64,000 nucleotides of DNA from Ectobacillus ponti. GTDB lineage: Bacteria > Bacillota > Bacilli > Bacillales > Bacillaceae_G. Numbering within the stretch: the first letter of the stretch is position 1; every line of letters begins with the position of its first letter. Shown here one piece after another: positions 48,601-58,608 of the stretch. The position numbers were made by a program, and so were the translations under genes. Below the pieces are notes generated by a model. The model ran no database searches, was not told the origin of the DNA, and was given only the letters and a program-made list of their open reading frames with translations. The stretch lies in the NCBI RefSeq assembly GCF_024294785.1, contig NZ_JANCLT010000005.1:1-64000 (forward strand), given 5' to 3'.

Positions 48601-49647
48601 ATGGAAAAGAAGCAATCTTTTCATGTCGCTGTAGTTGGAGCAACCGGCGCAGTAGGAGAACAAATGTTACAAACGTTAGAAAGCCGTAACTTCCCAATGG
48701 AGAAGTTAACGCTTTTGTCATCTAAACGTTCTGCAGGAAAGACCATCGTATTTAAAGGCCAAGAGTTAACGGTACAGGAGGCGACACCGGAAAGCTTCGA
48801 AGGTGTGGATATTGCCCTGTTCAGCGCAGGCGGTTCTGTATCCAAGGCGCTGGCCCCCGAGGCGGCGAAACGCGGCGCGATTGTAGTGGATAACACAAGT
48901 GCATTCCGTATGGATGAGCATACACCGCTTGTCGTTCCTGAAGTGAACGAAGCTGACTTACAGACACATAATGGCATTATTGCCAATCCAAACTGTTCCA
49001 CGATTCAGATGGTGGTGGCACTCGAGCCGATCCGCCAGCAATACGGCCTGAAAAAGGTCATCGTTTCCACATATCAAGCTGTGTCCGGCGCGGGAGCCGC
49101 TGCGGTTCAAGAACTGCACAATCAAGCGCGCGCCATGCTGAACGGGGAGCAGCCGGAGGCGGACATTCTGCCTGTGGGCGCATTAGATAAGCATTATCCG
49201 ATTGCGTTCAATGCCATTCCGCAAATTGATAAGTTTGAGGATAACGGCTTTACATTTGAAGAAATGAAGATGATTAACGAGACGAAGAAAATCATGCACA
49301 TGCCCGAGCTGGAAGTAGCCGCAACATGCGTGCGTCTGCCTGTTGTAGCCGGCCATTCTGAATCTGTTTATATTGAAATAGAGCAGGAAGGCGTAACAGC
49401 TGATGAGCTGCGTGCTTTGCTGGCAAACGCTGAGGGGATTGTACTGCAGGATAATCCGGCAGAGCAGGAGTACCCGATGCCGTTATACGCAGCCGGCAAG
49501 AATGATGTATTCGTGGGCCGAATCCGCAAAGACTTGAATAACGACAAAGGCTTCCACCTGTGGATCGTATCCGATAACCTGCTGAAGGGCGCTGCCTGGA
49601 ATTCTGTACAAATTGCAGAGCGTTTGGTGAAGCTTGGGCTAGTGTGA
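48601..49647 (+). CDS. asd: Aspartate-semialdehyde dehydrogenase
   Basis: The 348-residue enzyme is read from ATG 48601 after GAAAGGGG; the GTG at 48598 is too close. NADP loop [12 protein letters not shown] (11-22), catalytic Cys132 in [10 protein letters not shown], and the substrate-binding [11 protein letters not shown]. It reduces aspartyl phosphate to the semialdehyde for lysine, diaminopimelate and threonine/methionine synthesis. It heads asd-dapG-dapA. Confidence 0.97.
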   Translation: MEKKQSFHVAVVGATGAVGEQMLQTLESRNFPMEKLTLLSSKRSAGKTIVFKGQELTVQEATPESFEGVDIALFSAGGSVSKALAPEAAKRGAIVVDNTSAFRMDEHTPLVVPEVNEADLQTHNGIIANPNCSTIQMVVALEPIRQQYGLKKVIVSTYQAVSGAGAAAVQELHNQARAMLNGEQPEADILPVGALDKHYPIAFNAIPQIDKFEDNGFTFEEMKMINETKKIMHMPELEVAATCVRLPVVAGHSESVYIEIEQEGVTADELRALLANAEGIVLQDNPAEQEYPMPLYAAGKNDVFVGRIRKDLNNDKGFHLWIVSDNLLKGAAWNSVQIAERLVKLGLV

Positions 49648-49666
49648 CATCTAAAGAGGTGCAAAC

Positions 49667-50905
49667 ATGAAGATTATTGTACAAAAATTTGGCGGTACAT
49701 CCGTGCGGGATGCGAACGGACGGAAGCATGCGCTGAAGCATATTTCACGGGCATTAGAAGAAGGCTATAAGGTGGTATGTGTCGTATCGGCCATGGGCCG
49801 CAAAGGCGAGCCTTATGCGACAGATACGCTGCTGGGCCTTGTGGGAGGCAAACACTCTTCCATTTCCAAGCGCGAGCAGGATTTGCTGATGGGCTGCGGC
49901 GAGCTCATTTCCGCAGTTGTGTTTTCCAACATGCTGAATGAGTGTGGCCTGGAGGCGACGGCGTTGACCGGGGCGCAGGCCGGCTTTTTGACAAATGAAG
50001 AATTCACAAATGCACGCATTCTGGAAATGAAGTGCGACCGGATTACGGAAATGCTGCAGGACTATGACGTAATCGTGGTGGCCGGCTTTCAGGGGCAGAC
50101 AAGAGACGGCGATGTCACGACATTGGGGCGCGGCGGCAGCGATACCTCCGCCTCGGCCCTCGGCGTCGCGCTCGGGGCGGAATACATTGACATTTTCACC
50201 GACGTAGAGGGTGTGATGACAGCGGATCCGCGCATTGTAAAGGACGCCCGTCCTCTTGATGTGGTGACCTACAATGAAATTTGCAATATGGCCTACCAGG
50301 GTGCGAAAGTCATCCATCCGCGTGCCGTGGAGATTGCGATGCACGCCAAAGTGCCGATTCGAGTCCGCTCCACCTATTCTGACAATACCGGTACGCTGGT
50401 GACGGCTTATGACGGAGCGGTCAGGGGCGGAGATGTGCAGGAGCATTTGGTGACGGGGATTGCCCATGTTTCCAACGTCACGCAAATTAAGGTGCTGGCA
50501 AAAGACGGCCCTTACGATTTACAGGCACAGGTCTTTAAGGAAATGGCAAAGGAAAAGATCAGCGTGGACTTTATCAATATCTCGCCGACAGGTGTCGCAT
50601 ATACTGTCAGCGATGATGTTGCGGACCACGCGGTTGGCGTGCTGCGCAGCATTGGCTATGAGCCGATCGTAACCCGCCATTGTGCCAAGGTGTCCATTGT
50701 GGGCGCCGGCATTACAGGTGTACCGGGCATTACATCCAAGATTGTGACGGCATTGTCTGAAAAAGGGATTCAAATTTTACAATCCGCTGACAGCTACACG
50801 ACGATCTGGGTGCTCGTCCGGGAAAGCGACATGGTTGAGGCTGTGAATGCCCTGCATGACGCGTTTCATTTCTCTGCCACTGAGCAGGCGGAGTATAAGG
50901 AGTGA
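49667..50905 (+). CDS. dapG: Aspartokinase I (diaminopimelate-sensitive type)
   Basis: The 412-residue enzyme starts after AGAGGTG. Kinase motif VQKFGGTSV (4-12), then TTLGRGGSDTSA and two ACT domains (about 265-400) for allosteric control. DapG in B. subtilis is inhibited by meso-diaminopimelate and serves spore cortex and cell-wall synthesis. No lysine riboswitch precedes the operon, in keeping with isozyme I. Confidence 0.95.
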   Translation: MKIIVQKFGGTSVRDANGRKHALKHISRALEEGYKVVCVVSAMGRKGEPYATDTLLGLVGGKHSSISKREQDLLMGCGELISAVVFSNMLNECGLEATALTGAQAGFLTNEEFTNARILEMKCDRITEMLQDYDVIVVAGFQGQTRDGDVTTLGRGGSDTSASALGVALGAEYIDIFTDVEGVMTADPRIVKDARPLDVVTYNEICNMAYQGAKVIHPRAVEIAMHAKVPIRVRSTYSDNTGTLVTAYDGAVRGGDVQEHLVTGIAHVSNVTQIKVLAKDGPYDLQAQVFKEMAKEKISVDFINISPTGVAYTVSDDVADHAVGVLRSIGYEPIVTRHCAKVSIVGAGITGVPGITSKIVTALSEKGIQILQSADSYTTIWVLVRESDMVEAVNALHDAFHFSATEQAEYKE

Positions 50906-50909
50906 AAGC

Positions 50910-51788
50910 ATGATTGATTTTGGTACAGTTGCCACGGCGATGATTACGCCGTTTGATAAAAATGATAATGTAGACTTTGCGAAAACAACACAATTGGTGA
51001 ATTACCTGATTGAAAACGGAACGACCGCCCTGGTTGTGGCAGGTACAACAGGTGAATCTCCAACGCTGACAACAGAGGAAAAGGTGGCGCTGTTCCGCCA
51101 TGTTGTGCAGGTGGCAGCCGGCCGTGTACCGGTTGTAGCCGGTACCGGCAACAACAATACACAGGCTTCCATCGAGCTGACAAAGAAGGCAGAGGAAGCT
51201 GGTGTGGATGCGGTCATGCTGGTTGCGCCGTATTATAACAAACCGAATCAAGAAGGGCTGTATCAGCACTTCAAGACCATCGCAGAAAGCACAGAACTGC
51301 CGGTTATGCTGTACAATATCCCCGGCCGCTCTGTTGTTACGATGTCTCCTGACACAATCGCCCGTCTCGCACAGCTTCCAAATGTAGTGGCCTTGAAGGA
51401 TGCGGGCGGAGATGTATTGGCCATGACAGAGGTGATTGAGAAAACCGATGACTCCTTCATGGTATACAGCGGTGATGACGGTCTTACATTGCCGGCTATG
51501 GCAATCGGTGCAAAGGGCGTCATCTCTGTTGCTTCCCACGTAATCGGCAATGAATTGCAGGAGATGATTGCGGCATTTCAGGCCGGTGATTTCGGCAAGG
51601 CGCAAAAGCTGCATCAGCTCGTGCTTCGGATTACAAAGGCCCTCTTCATGGCCCCGAATCCGACACCAGTGAAAACAGCACTGCAAATGCGCGGCCTGGA
51701 TGTTGGTTCGGTGCGGCTGCCGCTTGTTCCGCTGACAGAAGAGGAGCGCCAGCGCCTGTACGCGGTACTGCAAACCATCTCACATTAA
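50910..51788 (+). CDS. dapA: 4-hydroxy-tetrahydrodipicolinate synthase
   Basis: The 292-residue TIM-barrel enzyme starts at ATG 50910, four bases after the dapG stop, with SD AAGGAG. It has GTTGESPTLT (45-54), the Tyr of MLYNIPGRS and Schiff-base Lys163 in VVALKDAGG. It condenses pyruvate with aspartate semialdehyde. Its product feeds both DpaAB (dipicolinate) and diaminopimelate synthesis. Confidence 0.97.
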   Translation: MIDFGTVATAMITPFDKNDNVDFAKTTQLVNYLIENGTTALVVAGTTGESPTLTTEEKVALFRHVVQVAAGRVPVVAGTGNNNTQASIELTKKAEEAGVDAVMLVAPYYNKPNQEGLYQHFKTIAESTELPVMLYNIPGRSVVTMSPDTIARLAQLPNVVALKDAGGDVLAMTEVIEKTDDSFMVYSGDDGLTLPAMAIGAKGVISVASHVIGNELQEMIAAFQAGDFGKAQKLHQLVLRITKALFMAPNPTPVKTALQMRGLDVGSVRLPLVPLTEEERQRLYAVLQTISH

Positions 51789-51790
51789 CA

Positions 51791-51817
51791 AAAACCCGGT
51801 CCTGGACCGGGTTTTTC
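51791..51817 (+). terminator. Terminator of asd-dapG-dapA
   Basis: An 11-bp perfect stem (51791-51801 with 51805-51815) with a 3-base loop and a T-run. The 246-base gap that follows holds the rnjB promoter and nothing else recognised. Confidence 0.85.
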
Positions 51818-51952
51818 TGTTCTTTGCCTTTGCCGCCAGATTGCTTCCTGCAATGGGTATATCCACGTAAGCGCCCCCCAAAAACAGCATTTTTCATGCA
51901 GAGAGAGACACGCGCGGCTTAGCTGGACATTCCTCCTTTGCTAGAATTTCGC

Positions 51953-51982
51953 TTGTATTCTATTTCTTGTATCATGTATAAT
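51953..51982 (+). promoter_or_regulatory. Sigma-A promoter of rnjB
   Basis: TTGTAT (51953-51958), 18 bases, consensus TATAAT (51977-51982). The predicted start near 51,989 falls in a small inverted repeat CTAAG-TGA-CTTAG (51987-51999), which would form a hairpin at the very 5' end of the transcript. Confidence 0.65.
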
Positions 51983-52034
51983 AGCCCTAAGTGACTTAGT
52001 ACGGGTATGCACAGCACAAGTAGGAGGCTAAGAA

Positions 52035-53705
52035 GTGAGAGAGACAGAATCACAATCGATAAAAGTATTTGCCCTCGGCGGCGTGGGGGAAATCGGGAAG
52101 AACATGTATGTCGTGGAAGTGGACTCCGATATCTTTGTCGTAGATGCGGGGCTTATGTTTCCGGAAGACGAAATGTTCGGAATAGACATTGTAATACCGG
52201 ACATCACCTATTTAGAAGAGAACAAGGACCGCGTGCGCGCGCTCTTTTTAACACATGGACATGAAGATCATATTGGCGGTATTTCGTACATACTCAGAAA
52301 ATTATCCGTGCCTGTATATGGAACTCGTTTAACACTAGGTCTCGTGGAGGACAAGCTGAGCGAAGCGGGTCTTCTCGGACGCGTCACTTTAAAAACCATT
52401 GATGCGAACTCCATCATAGAGTTCAACCATGCCACTGTATCCTTCTTCCGTACCACCCACAGCATCCCGGATGCAGTAGGGGTGTGCGTCCACACGTCCC
52501 AAGGGGCTGTTGTATATACAGGCGACTTCAAGTTTGACCAGACACCGGTGGACCGCTACGGCTCAGATATGGGGAAAATGGCACAGCTTGGAAATGAAGG
52601 TGTGCTTTGTCTGTTATCTGACAGCACCAATGCGGAGCGTCCGGGATTCACCGGCTCCGAAAAGGCAGTCGGGGTAGAAATCTCCAAAGTCGTTTACAGT
52701 GCGGAAGGACGTGTAATTGTAGCTTCTTTCGCTTCCAATGTCCATCGTTTGCAGCAGGTGTTTGATGCATCCTATGAGCATGGACGCAAGGTCGCGGTGG
52801 TTGGCCGAAGCATGGTGAAGGTCGTGGATATCGCCCGGAATCTTGGGTACTTGCATATTCCGGACGGCATGCTGATTTCACCGCAGGATATCGAAAACTA
52901 CCCGGAGCGCCAGATCACCGTTCTGACGACGGGAAGCCAAGGAGAACCAATGGCGGCACTGTCCCGGATGGCCAAGAATGCCCACAAGCAGGTTACCATC
53001 CGCAAAGGGGACACGGTCATCATCGCTGCTTCCCCTATCCCTGGGAATGAAACTTCGGTTTCAAAAACAATTGACCTTCTGTTCCGCGCAGGAGCCAATG
53101 TTGTCTACTATGGCGAAAAGAAAATTCACGTATCAGGGCATGGCAGCCAGGAAGAGCTGAAGCTGATGCTGAATCTGATGCGCCCGAAATACTTCCTGCC
53201 GGTGCACGGCGAGTTTCGCATGCAAAAGGCACATGCGCGTTTGGCACAGGATGTCGGAATTGACCGCGACCGTATTTTCATTGTGGAAAAGGGCGATGTT
53301 ATAGGCTTCCGTGACGGAATTGCCCAAACCGGAACAAGAGTGCAAGCGGGAAATATTCTCATCGATGGGCTTGGTGTGGGAGATGTCGGCAATATTGTGC
53401 TGCGTGACCGCAAGCTCTTATCACAAGATGGAATTCTGGTAGTCGTCATTACCCTCAGCAAAGAAGCGAAGCGCATCATTTCCGGGCCAGAAATTATTTC
53501 TCGCGGCTTTGTATATGTGAGGGAGTCCGAACAACTCATTGACCATTCCACGAAGCTGGTTCGGGAAATTGTGGAGCAGTCCATTAAGGAATACTCCATT
53601 GAGTGGTCCACGCTCAAGCAAAGTGTGCGTGATGCCCTTGGGCAGTTCCTGTTTGAAAAAACAAAACGCCGCCCGATGATTTTGCCAATCATTATGGAAG
53701 TATAA
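52035..53705 (+). CDS. rnjB: Ribonuclease J2
   Basis: The 556-residue beta-CASP metallo-lactamase nuclease starts at GTG 52035 after [20 protein letters not shown] opens the domain. The zinc motif HGHEDHIGG begins at His74 and is complete, whereas B. subtilis RNase J2 is known for very weak activity. [26 protein letters not shown] and VHGEFRM follow; the C-terminus ends [14 protein letters not shown]. The assignment as J2 rests on position, between dapA and tepA. It is a 5' exo- and endonuclease for mRNA and rRNA. Confidence 0.9.
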   Translation: MRETESQSIKVFALGGVGEIGKNMYVVEVDSDIFVVDAGLMFPEDEMFGIDIVIPDITYLEENKDRVRALFLTHGHEDHIGGISYILRKLSVPVYGTRLTLGLVEDKLSEAGLLGRVTLKTIDANSIIEFNHATVSFFRTTHSIPDAVGVCVHTSQGAVVYTGDFKFDQTPVDRYGSDMGKMAQLGNEGVLCLLSDSTNAERPGFTGSEKAVGVEISKVVYSAEGRVIVASFASNVHRLQQVFDASYEHGRKVAVVGRSMVKVVDIARNLGYLHIPDGMLISPQDIENYPERQITVLTTGSQGEPMAALSRMAKNAHKQVTIRKGDTVIIAASPIPGNETSVSKTIDLLFRAGANVVYYGEKKIHVSGHGSQEELKLMLNLMRPKYFLPVHGEFRMQKAHARLAQDVGIDRDRIFIVEKGDVIGFRDGIAQTGTRVQAGNILIDGLGVGDVGNIVLRDRKLLSQDGILVVVITLSKEAKRIISGPEIISRGFVYVRESEQLIDHSTKLVREIVEQSIKEYSIEWSTLKQSVRDALGQFLFEKTKRRPMILPIIMEV

Positions 53706-53712
53706 AATAGAT

Positions 53713-53750
53713 AAAAAGCTGATTCCAATGTTTCGGAGTCAGCTTTTTTC
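53713..53750 (+). terminator. Terminator of rnjB
   Basis: A 14-bp stem with one wobble (53713-53726 with 53735-53748), followed by T residues. Confidence 0.85.
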
Positions 53751-53753
53751 TTG

Positions 53754-53796
53754 TTGTCCAGCTGCGGGGGGCAGTCGGACCCCCTTCACTTTTCTT
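53754..53796. repeat. Short derivative of the intergenic palindromic repeat
   Basis: A 43-base element opens with TTGTCCAGCT and ends TTCACTTTTCTT, the same ends as the 121-base element at 29769-29889. Only a small hairpin GGGGG/CCCCC is left between them. Like the larger copy it sits right after a terminator and before the next gene. Confidence 0.5.
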
Positions 53797-53859
53797 AGTT
53801 CGCATGAAAACGGCGTGTTTACAGATACTAGTGCTATACCAGCGAAAGGAGAAGGTGTC

Positions 53860-54597
53860 ATGACACATCGCGAATACATACAGAGCGAGCAGGAGCCGGC
53901 GAAAAAGGAAGAGACGAAAGACTCAATCGTTGAAAAGATCCAGCAGCTCGGCCAAACAAACGTGCCCCAGATGAATGAGTCACGCATTCACTGCCTTACC
54001 ATTGTCGGCCAAATTGAAGGGCATGTTCAGCTGCCGCCGCAAAATAAAACAACCAAGTATGAGCACGTAATTCCGCAAATCGTGGCAATAGAGCAAAATC
54101 CAAAAATTGAGGGGCTTTTAATTATTTTAAATACAGTAGGCGGAGATGTGGAGGCGGGCCTGGCCATTTCCGAGATGATTGCCTCTCTGTCCAAGCCGAC
54201 AGTGTCCATTGTACTGGGCGGCGGACATAGCATTGGGGTTCCGATCGCTGTGGCAACCGACTATTCGTATATTGCGGAAACAGCTACGATGACCATTCAC
54301 CCCATCCGCCTGACAGGTCTTGTCATCGGAGTTCCGCAAACCTTTGAGTACCTGGATAAAATGCAGGAGCGTGTCATCCGCTTTGTAACCAAGCACTCCA
54401 AGGTCACAGAAGACCGCTTTAAGGAACTGATGTTTGCGAAAGGAAATTTAACCCGGGACATTGGCACAAATGTGGTCGGCATGGATGCGGTGAAATACGG
54501 TCTGATTGATGGGGTTGGCGGCATTGGCGAGGCGATCCGCAAGCTGAATGAAATGATTGAAGCGCGCAAAAACGATGCGGGAAGAATGCTGCAATGA
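53860..54597 (+). CDS. tepA: ClpP-like translocation-enhancing protein TepA (YmfB)
   Basis: The 245-residue ClpP-fold protein starts at ATG 53860 after AAAGGAGAAGG. It has [17 protein letters not shown], the catalytic-Ser segment [11 protein letters not shown] and the His segment [12 protein letters not shown]. subtilis TepA is reported to degrade small acid-soluble spore proteins on germination and was first linked to secretion. ylzJ overlaps its stop by 4 bp. Confidence 0.93.
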   Translation: MTHREYIQSEQEPAKKEETKDSIVEKIQQLGQTNVPQMNESRIHCLTIVGQIEGHVQLPPQNKTTKYEHVIPQIVAIEQNPKIEGLLIILNTVGGDVEAGLAISEMIASLSKPTVSIVLGGGHSIGVPIAVATDYSYIAETATMTIHPIRLTGLVIGVPQTFEYLDKMQERVIRFVTKHSKVTEDRFKELMFAKGNLTRDIGTNVVGMDAVKYGLIDGVGGIGEAIRKLNEMIEARKNDAGRMLQ

Positions 54598-54800
54598 TTT
54601 TATACACCATTGTACCCGAGCAAATGATTTATCCAATGGATGAGGCCGTGTACACAACGCAGCGGGTAGTGAATTGCAACGGAGCTGACCTTGTTGTGGC
54701 AATGGGGCCAAACCAGCAGTATGAAATTATCCGTGTCATGAGCACTGACCCACAGCATTATTTGCAATATGAACCCGGACAGCAAATCTGGATTCATTGA
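54594..54800 (+). CDS. ylzJ: YlzJ-like small protein
   Basis: The 68-residue protein starts at the ATG of an ATGA overlap with tepA. It begins [14 protein letters not shown], followed by the family pattern [14 protein letters not shown] and QYEPGQ. It lies between tepA and spoIIIE as in other Bacillus. Function unknown; likely co-translated with TepA. Confidence 0.85.
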   Translation: MILYTIVPEQMIYPMDEAVYTTQRVVNCNGADLVVAMGPNQQYEIIRVMSTDPQHYLQYEPGQQIWIH

Positions 54801-54848
54801 AAAGCAGGAAAATGAGGGGAAACTATAGTATAATAACCATAAAGTGAA

Positions 54849-54876
54849 AAGGCAGCCAGCATCGGCTGCTTTATTC
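54849..54876 (+). terminator. Terminator-like hairpin before spoIIIE
   Basis: GCAGCC and GGCTGC pair with A-T/G-T extension (54849-54857 with 54864-54872), followed by TTTATT. A consensus TATAAT (54829-54834) lies just upstream but lacks a -35 at proper spacing. Confidence 0.5.
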
Positions 54877-54905
54877 TGTTTGCAATGATAGTTTGAGGTG
54901 AAAAG

Positions 54906-57287
54906 ATGGCAAAGCAAAAGCAAAGAGGAAGAAAAACGAAAGGAAGACAAGCACTGCAGCTTACGATGCGCTACGAGATTGTCGGACTGGCATTATTTGC
55001 GCTCTCTCTTATTACAATTTTACAGCTTGGGGTGGTCGGCAAAGCACTTGTTCTGTTCTTCCGTTTCTTCTTTGGACAATGGTATATGATTGGACTGCTG
55101 GCCGTCATTGCCCTGAGCGTGTATTTTGTAGTAAAGCGGCAGTGGCCCAATCTGTTGAGCAAGCCAATTATTGGAGGCTGTCTCATCGTTCTCGCCATTT
55201 TGATGTTCAGCCATATTACGCTGTCCAACCTGTTGGCAAAGGATGGAACCTTCCAAAATCCCTCCATCATCCTGAACACAAAGGAATTGTTCCTGCTGGA
55301 GGCTAAGGGAAAGGTGAATGGCTATAATTTGGGCGGCGGGATGCTCGGCGCGCTCATGTTTGCTTCCTGCTTCTTTCTGTTTGATGAGGCGGGGGCTTAT
55401 ATTGTTGGCTCCATTATGGTGCTGCTCGGCATCCTTTGCATTACAAACCGCCATTTAGGTGAAGTGCTGCATCCGGTGCTCATTCTGGTCAAGAAGCAGC
55501 TGCAGGCATTCGGCAATGATTTTACGGATTGGAAGGAGCGGCGGGCAGCGGAGGCGGCCGAGAAGAAAAAGACGGCCAAGACACGAAGCGAGCGAAAGCT
55601 CCAGCCGGAGTGGGACGAAGAGGAAGATGGGCAGGAAGCCGCGGTACCTGTTGGAAAACGGGAGAACGATTTAATTATCCGCAATTTTGCTGAGACAGAC
55701 CCTGAGCTGCCGGAGGAGGAGCAAATTGAAGAGGCGTCCGTACCGAAAAGCAGGACCTTGAAAATCAATCTGCACACACAAGCGGCAGAGGACAGCAAGC
55801 CGGAGCGCAAGGCAAAAGCGGCAGAGCCTGTTTCTCCAATTCTCTACAGCAGCGTGGAAAACAAAGATTACTTGCTGCCGCCGCTGGATTTGCTCCGATT
55901 GCCGGATAATCCGCAGACCGGCATGAACAAGAAGAAAATTAAAGAAAATGCCGGGAAGCTGGAGCAAACCTTCCAAAGCTTCGGCGTGAATGCAGAGGTG
56001 CTTGAGGTCAGCCAAGGGCCTGCTGTGACAAAATACGAGGTGCTTCCAGGCCCGGGCGTCAAGGTAAGTAAAATTGTGAATTTAAGTGATGATTTGGCGC
56101 TGGCGCTGGCGGCAAAGGATATTCGCATTGAGGCGCCGATCCCGGGGAAATCCGCAATTGGGATTGAAGTGCCGAATGAAGAGGTTGCAGTGGTTACCTT
56201 ACGCCAAGTGCTGGAGGCGAAGGAAGAGTATCGGACGGATGAAAAACTGCTCATTGGACTCGGACGTGATATTACCGGCGAAGCAGTGATGGCACCGCTG
56301 AATAAGATGCCCCACCTTCTTGTGGCCGGTGCAACCGGAAGCGGAAAAAGTGTATGCATCAATGGGATTATTACGACCATCCTCATGCGGGCGAAGCCGC
56401 ATGAAGTGAAAATGATGATGATTGATCCGAAAATGGTGGAATTAAACGTATACAATGGAATTCCGCATTTGCTGGCGCCGGTTGTGACAGATCCAAAGAG
56501 GGCTTCGCAGGCGCTGAAGAAGGTAGTCAGCGAAATGGAACGGCGCTATGATTTATTTTCACATAGCGGCACCCGTAATATTGAAGGCTATAATGAATAT
56601 GTCAAGCAATATAACGAGCACGCTGAAGCAAAGCAGCCGCTGCTTCCGTATATCGTGGTCATTGTTGATGAACTTGCGGACCTGATGATGGTCGCTTCCT
56701 CTGACGTGGAGGACTCCATTATGCGGTTGGCGCAAATGGCCCGTGCGGCCGGCATTCACTTAATTATTGCCACACAGCGTCCATCCGTAGACGTCATCAC
56801 AGGGGTTATTAAAGCCAATATTCCATCCCGTATTGCCTTTGCTGTATCTTCCCAAACAGATTCCCGCACTATTCTTGATTCAGGCGGAGCGGAGAAGCTG
56901 CTTGGCCGGGGGGATATGCTGTTCCTGCCAATCGGATCCTCCAAGCCGGTGCGTGTGCAGGGGGCATTTCTGTCGGATGATGAGGTGGAAAATGTCGTCC
57001 AATATGTCATTTCCCAACAAAAGGCGCAATATCAAGAGGAGATGATCCCTGCTGACGGGGGAGACAGCTATCAGGAGGTGGAGGACGAGCTGTACGAGGA
57101 AGCAGTCCAGCTTGTGGCAGAAATGCAGACAGCCTCGGTATCCCTTCTGCAGCGCCGTTTCCGCATCGGCTATACCCGGGCGGCCCGCCTGATTGATGCG
57201 ATGGAGCAAAATGGTATTGTCGGGCCCTATGAGGGCAGTAAACCGCGAGAGGTGCTTATAAAAGATATACAGGAAAAAAGCTCATAA
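54906..57287 (+). CDS. spoIIIE: DNA translocase SpoIIIE (FtsK family)
   Basis: The 793-residue motor starts after TTTGAGGTG. Four membrane segments (about 20-180) are followed by a charged linker (about 205-310) and the alpha/beta motor. Walker A is GATGSGKS (475-482) and Walker [12 protein letters not shown]. The C-terminal gamma winged helix ends with [21 protein letters not shown]. It pumps the chromosome into the forespore at the septum. The position next to tepA/ylzJ identifies SpoIIIE rather than SftA. Confidence 0.96.
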   Translation: MAKQKQRGRKTKGRQALQLTMRYEIVGLALFALSLITILQLGVVGKALVLFFRFFFGQWYMIGLLAVIALSVYFVVKRQWPNLLSKPIIGGCLIVLAILMFSHITLSNLLAKDGTFQNPSIILNTKELFLLEAKGKVNGYNLGGGMLGALMFASCFFLFDEAGAYIVGSIMVLLGILCITNRHLGEVLHPVLILVKKQLQAFGNDFTDWKERRAAEAAEKKKTAKTRSERKLQPEWDEEEDGQEAAVPVGKRENDLIIRNFAETDPELPEEEQIEEASVPKSRTLKINLHTQAAEDSKPERKAKAAEPVSPILYSSVENKDYLLPPLDLLRLPDNPQTGMNKKKIKENAGKLEQTFQSFGVNAEVLEVSQGPAVTKYEVLPGPGVKVSKIVNLSDDLALALAAKDIRIEAPIPGKSAIGIEVPNEEVAVVTLRQVLEAKEEYRTDEKLLIGLGRDITGEAVMAPLNKMPHLLVAGATGSGKSVCINGIITTILMRAKPHEVKMMMIDPKMVELNVYNGIPHLLAPVVTDPKRASQALKKVVSEMERRYDLFSHSGTRNIEGYNEYVKQYNEHAEAKQPLLPYIVVIVDELADLMMVASSDVEDSIMRLAQMARAAGIHLIIATQRPSVDVITGVIKANIPSRIAFAVSSQTDSRTILDSGGAEKLLGRGDMLFLPIGSSKPVRVQGAFLSDDEVENVVQYVISQQKAQYQEEMIPADGGDSYQEVEDELYEEAVQLVAEMQTASVSLLQRRFRIGYTRAARLIDAMEQNGIVGPYEGSKPREVLIKDIQEKSS

Positions 57288-57300
57288 GGGGGCTTTTTTT
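57274..57300 (+). terminator. Terminator of spoIIIE
   Basis: AAAAAAGC (57274-57281) pairs with GCTTTTTT (57292-57299). The spoIIIE stop codon is in the loop. Confidence 0.75.
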
Positions 57301-57326
57301 CTTTTTGTATGAAGTGTCGAAATTTG

Positions 57327-57355
57327 TTGACCTGATTGGCATACCATGGTAAGAT
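57327..57355 (+). promoter_or_regulatory. Sigma-A promoter of the riboswitch-led transporter operon
   Basis: TTGACC (57327-57332), a 17-base spacer and TAAGAT (57350-57355). The start near 57,362 gives a leader of about 430 bases that contains the purine riboswitch. The 506-base gap between spoIIIE and ymfC is filled by this promoter, the riboswitch and its terminator, a cre-like site and a possible operator. Confidence 0.7.
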
Positions 57356-57419
57356 AACCACGGATTAAGCTTGTACAGATCGTAAGGTACATAAAACAAG
57401 ATGGAATTGTATAGCTTTA

Positions 57420-57488
57420 CCTCATATAGAGTTGGAGATAAGGTCCAAACGTTTCTACCCGGCAGCCGTAAACCGCCGGACTATGAGG
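57420..57488 (+). ncRNA. Purine riboswitch aptamer (guanine-type specificity base)
   Basis: P1 is CCTCATA (57420-57426) with TATGAGG (57482-57488). The conserved J2/3 GTTTCTACC is at 57451-57459, loop 2 GATAAGG and loop 3 CCGTAAA can kiss, P3 is CCGGC/GCCGG, and J3/1 is GACTATG. The base that pairs with the ligand (xpt C74) is C at 57481, predicting guanine or hypoxanthine. Against the xpt aptamer, J1/2 has G and A where A24 and U25 are expected, and C replaces A45 (57450). P2 is short and imperfect. Confidence 0.85.
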
Positions 57489-57556
57489 GGAAGAGGCACC
57501 TTTGTGCGTCCGCTTTCTCTCATAAGCGCAGGAGACCGGAGTATAGAGGTGTTTTT
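57482..57556 (+). promoter_or_regulatory. Riboswitch expression platform (antiterminator/terminator)
   Basis: The P1 3' strand with following bases (57482-57493) can pair over 12 positions, two of them wobble, with CTTTCTCTCATA (57512-57523), forming an antiterminator. When ligand holds P1 closed, that segment is free for CGCTT/AAGCG and TCCG/CGGA pairing, capped by CACCTTT/AGAGGTG (from 57497 to 57551) before GTTTTTA. Ligand should thus stop transcription: an OFF switch. Confidence 0.65.
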
Positions 57557-57574
57557 ATATGCATACACTAGTAT

Positions 57575-57588
57575 GTAAAGCGCTTTCA
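57575..57588. promoter_or_regulatory. cre-like site downstream of the riboswitch
   Basis: GTAAAGCGCTTTCA matches the CcpA consensus at 12 of 14 positions, with the palindromic core AAAGCGCTTT intact. It lies about 210 bases before ymfC, downstream of the riboswitch terminator, and could act as a roadblock. Confidence 0.35.
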
Positions 57589-57745
57589 AATCCTGAAGAA
57601 GCCGTATGGACGGCTGATTGAGGCTCCTAGTAAACTACCGAAATATTCATACAAGCGCATAAATAATCTTTATTCGACAAATTGCAACTTTCGTGTTTTG
57701 ATTTGGACAATTTCGTGATATAGTAAAGATGGAAAAATCAGAACA

Positions 57746-57758
57746 GATGTCTTACATC
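57746..57758. promoter_or_regulatory. Possible GntR operator before ymfC
   Basis: GATGT-CTT-ACATC is an inverted repeat of two 5-base arms containing the GT-N3-AC core typical of HutC-type GntR regulators. It lies 36 bases before the ymfC start. A weak promoter (TTGATT 57698-57703, 15 bases, TATAGT 57719-57724) is just upstream, so the operator would overlie its initial transcribed region. Confidence 0.4.
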
Positions 57759-57793
57759 AGAGGTCGAATAAGCATACAAACTGGGGGATTAGC

Positions 57794-58519
57794 ATGACAA
57801 TCAGATCAGATAGTCGGCACCTGTATCTGCGAGTGATCGACCGTATTAAAGAGGACATCAAGGATGGGGTATATAAGGAAAAGCAGAAGCTCCCTTCCGA
57901 ATTTGACCTTGCGAAGGAACTTGGTGTATCCAGAGCCACGCTCAGGGAAGCACTCCGGATTCTGGAGGAGGAAAATGTGGTCATCCGCAGACATGGTGTC
58001 GGGACATTTGTAAATGCCAAGCCGTTATTTTCATCCGGCATTGAGCAGCTGAGCAGTATCACTGATATGATTACGGAAGCCGGCAAGCAGCCCGGCACCA
58101 TCTTTCTCTCTTCTTTCCTGACCAGCCTGACAGAGGAAGAGCAGGAGAAGTTCCGTACGCATGAGGATTTGCACGTTCTTGCAATCGAACGTGTCCGTAC
58201 AGCTGACGGGGAGCCTGTTGTATATTGTATTGACAAAATACCTCAGGATATTCTTCCGGACCTGTCTGAATATAAAGAGGAATCGTTGCTCAATATTATT
58301 CATAGGAAAACACATAAGCGCATCACATATGCAGTGGCGCACATAGAGCCAATTGGATATCACCCGAAGGTATCACCGATTTTGGAATGTGATCCGGAGA
58401 CAGCTCTGCTTGTGCTCAAGCAAATGCACTACGACCAAGCTGATCAGCCAATTCTGTATTCCACCAATTATTTCAGGGCGGATAAGTTCAGCTTCCAGGT
58501 ATTGCGAAAACGCATCTGA
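57794..58519 (+). CDS. ymfC: GntR family regulator, HutC subfamily
   Basis: The 241-residue regulator starts after CTGGGGGATT. The N-terminal winged helix holds [20 protein letters not shown] (residues 35-54) and RRHGVGTFV. The C-terminal UTRA ligand domain covers about 90-240. The gene is in the place of B. subtilis ymfC after spoIIIE. Standing between a purine riboswitch and a nucleoside-type ABC transporter, it probably senses a related metabolite. The short hairpin-rich gap of 89 bases to the next gene has no usable promoter that I could find. Confidence 0.9.
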   Translation: MTIRSDSRHLYLRVIDRIKEDIKDGVYKEKQKLPSEFDLAKELGVSRATLREALRILEEENVVIRRHGVGTFVNAKPLFSSGIEQLSSITDMITEAGKQPGTIFLSSFLTSLTEEEQEKFRTHEDLHVLAIERVRTADGEPVVYCIDKIPQDILPDLSEYKEESLLNIIHRKTHKRITYAVAHIEPIGYHPKVSPILECDPETALLVLKQMHYDQADQPILYSTNYFRADKFSFQVLRKRI

Positions 58520-58608
58520 TGTCCCCATCCTTTTGGGGAGGTGACATATCCAAAGGGGCATCGTGTCGTATATACTTATAGCTTTTATAATTTAGGAGGG
58601 GTCAAGGT

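Noticed and set aside
58586-58591. Consensus TATAAT just before the BMP lipoprotein gene
   Set aside because: A start 7 bases downstream would fall inside the ribosome site, and no -35 is at the right distance; GTGACA upstream is too far away.
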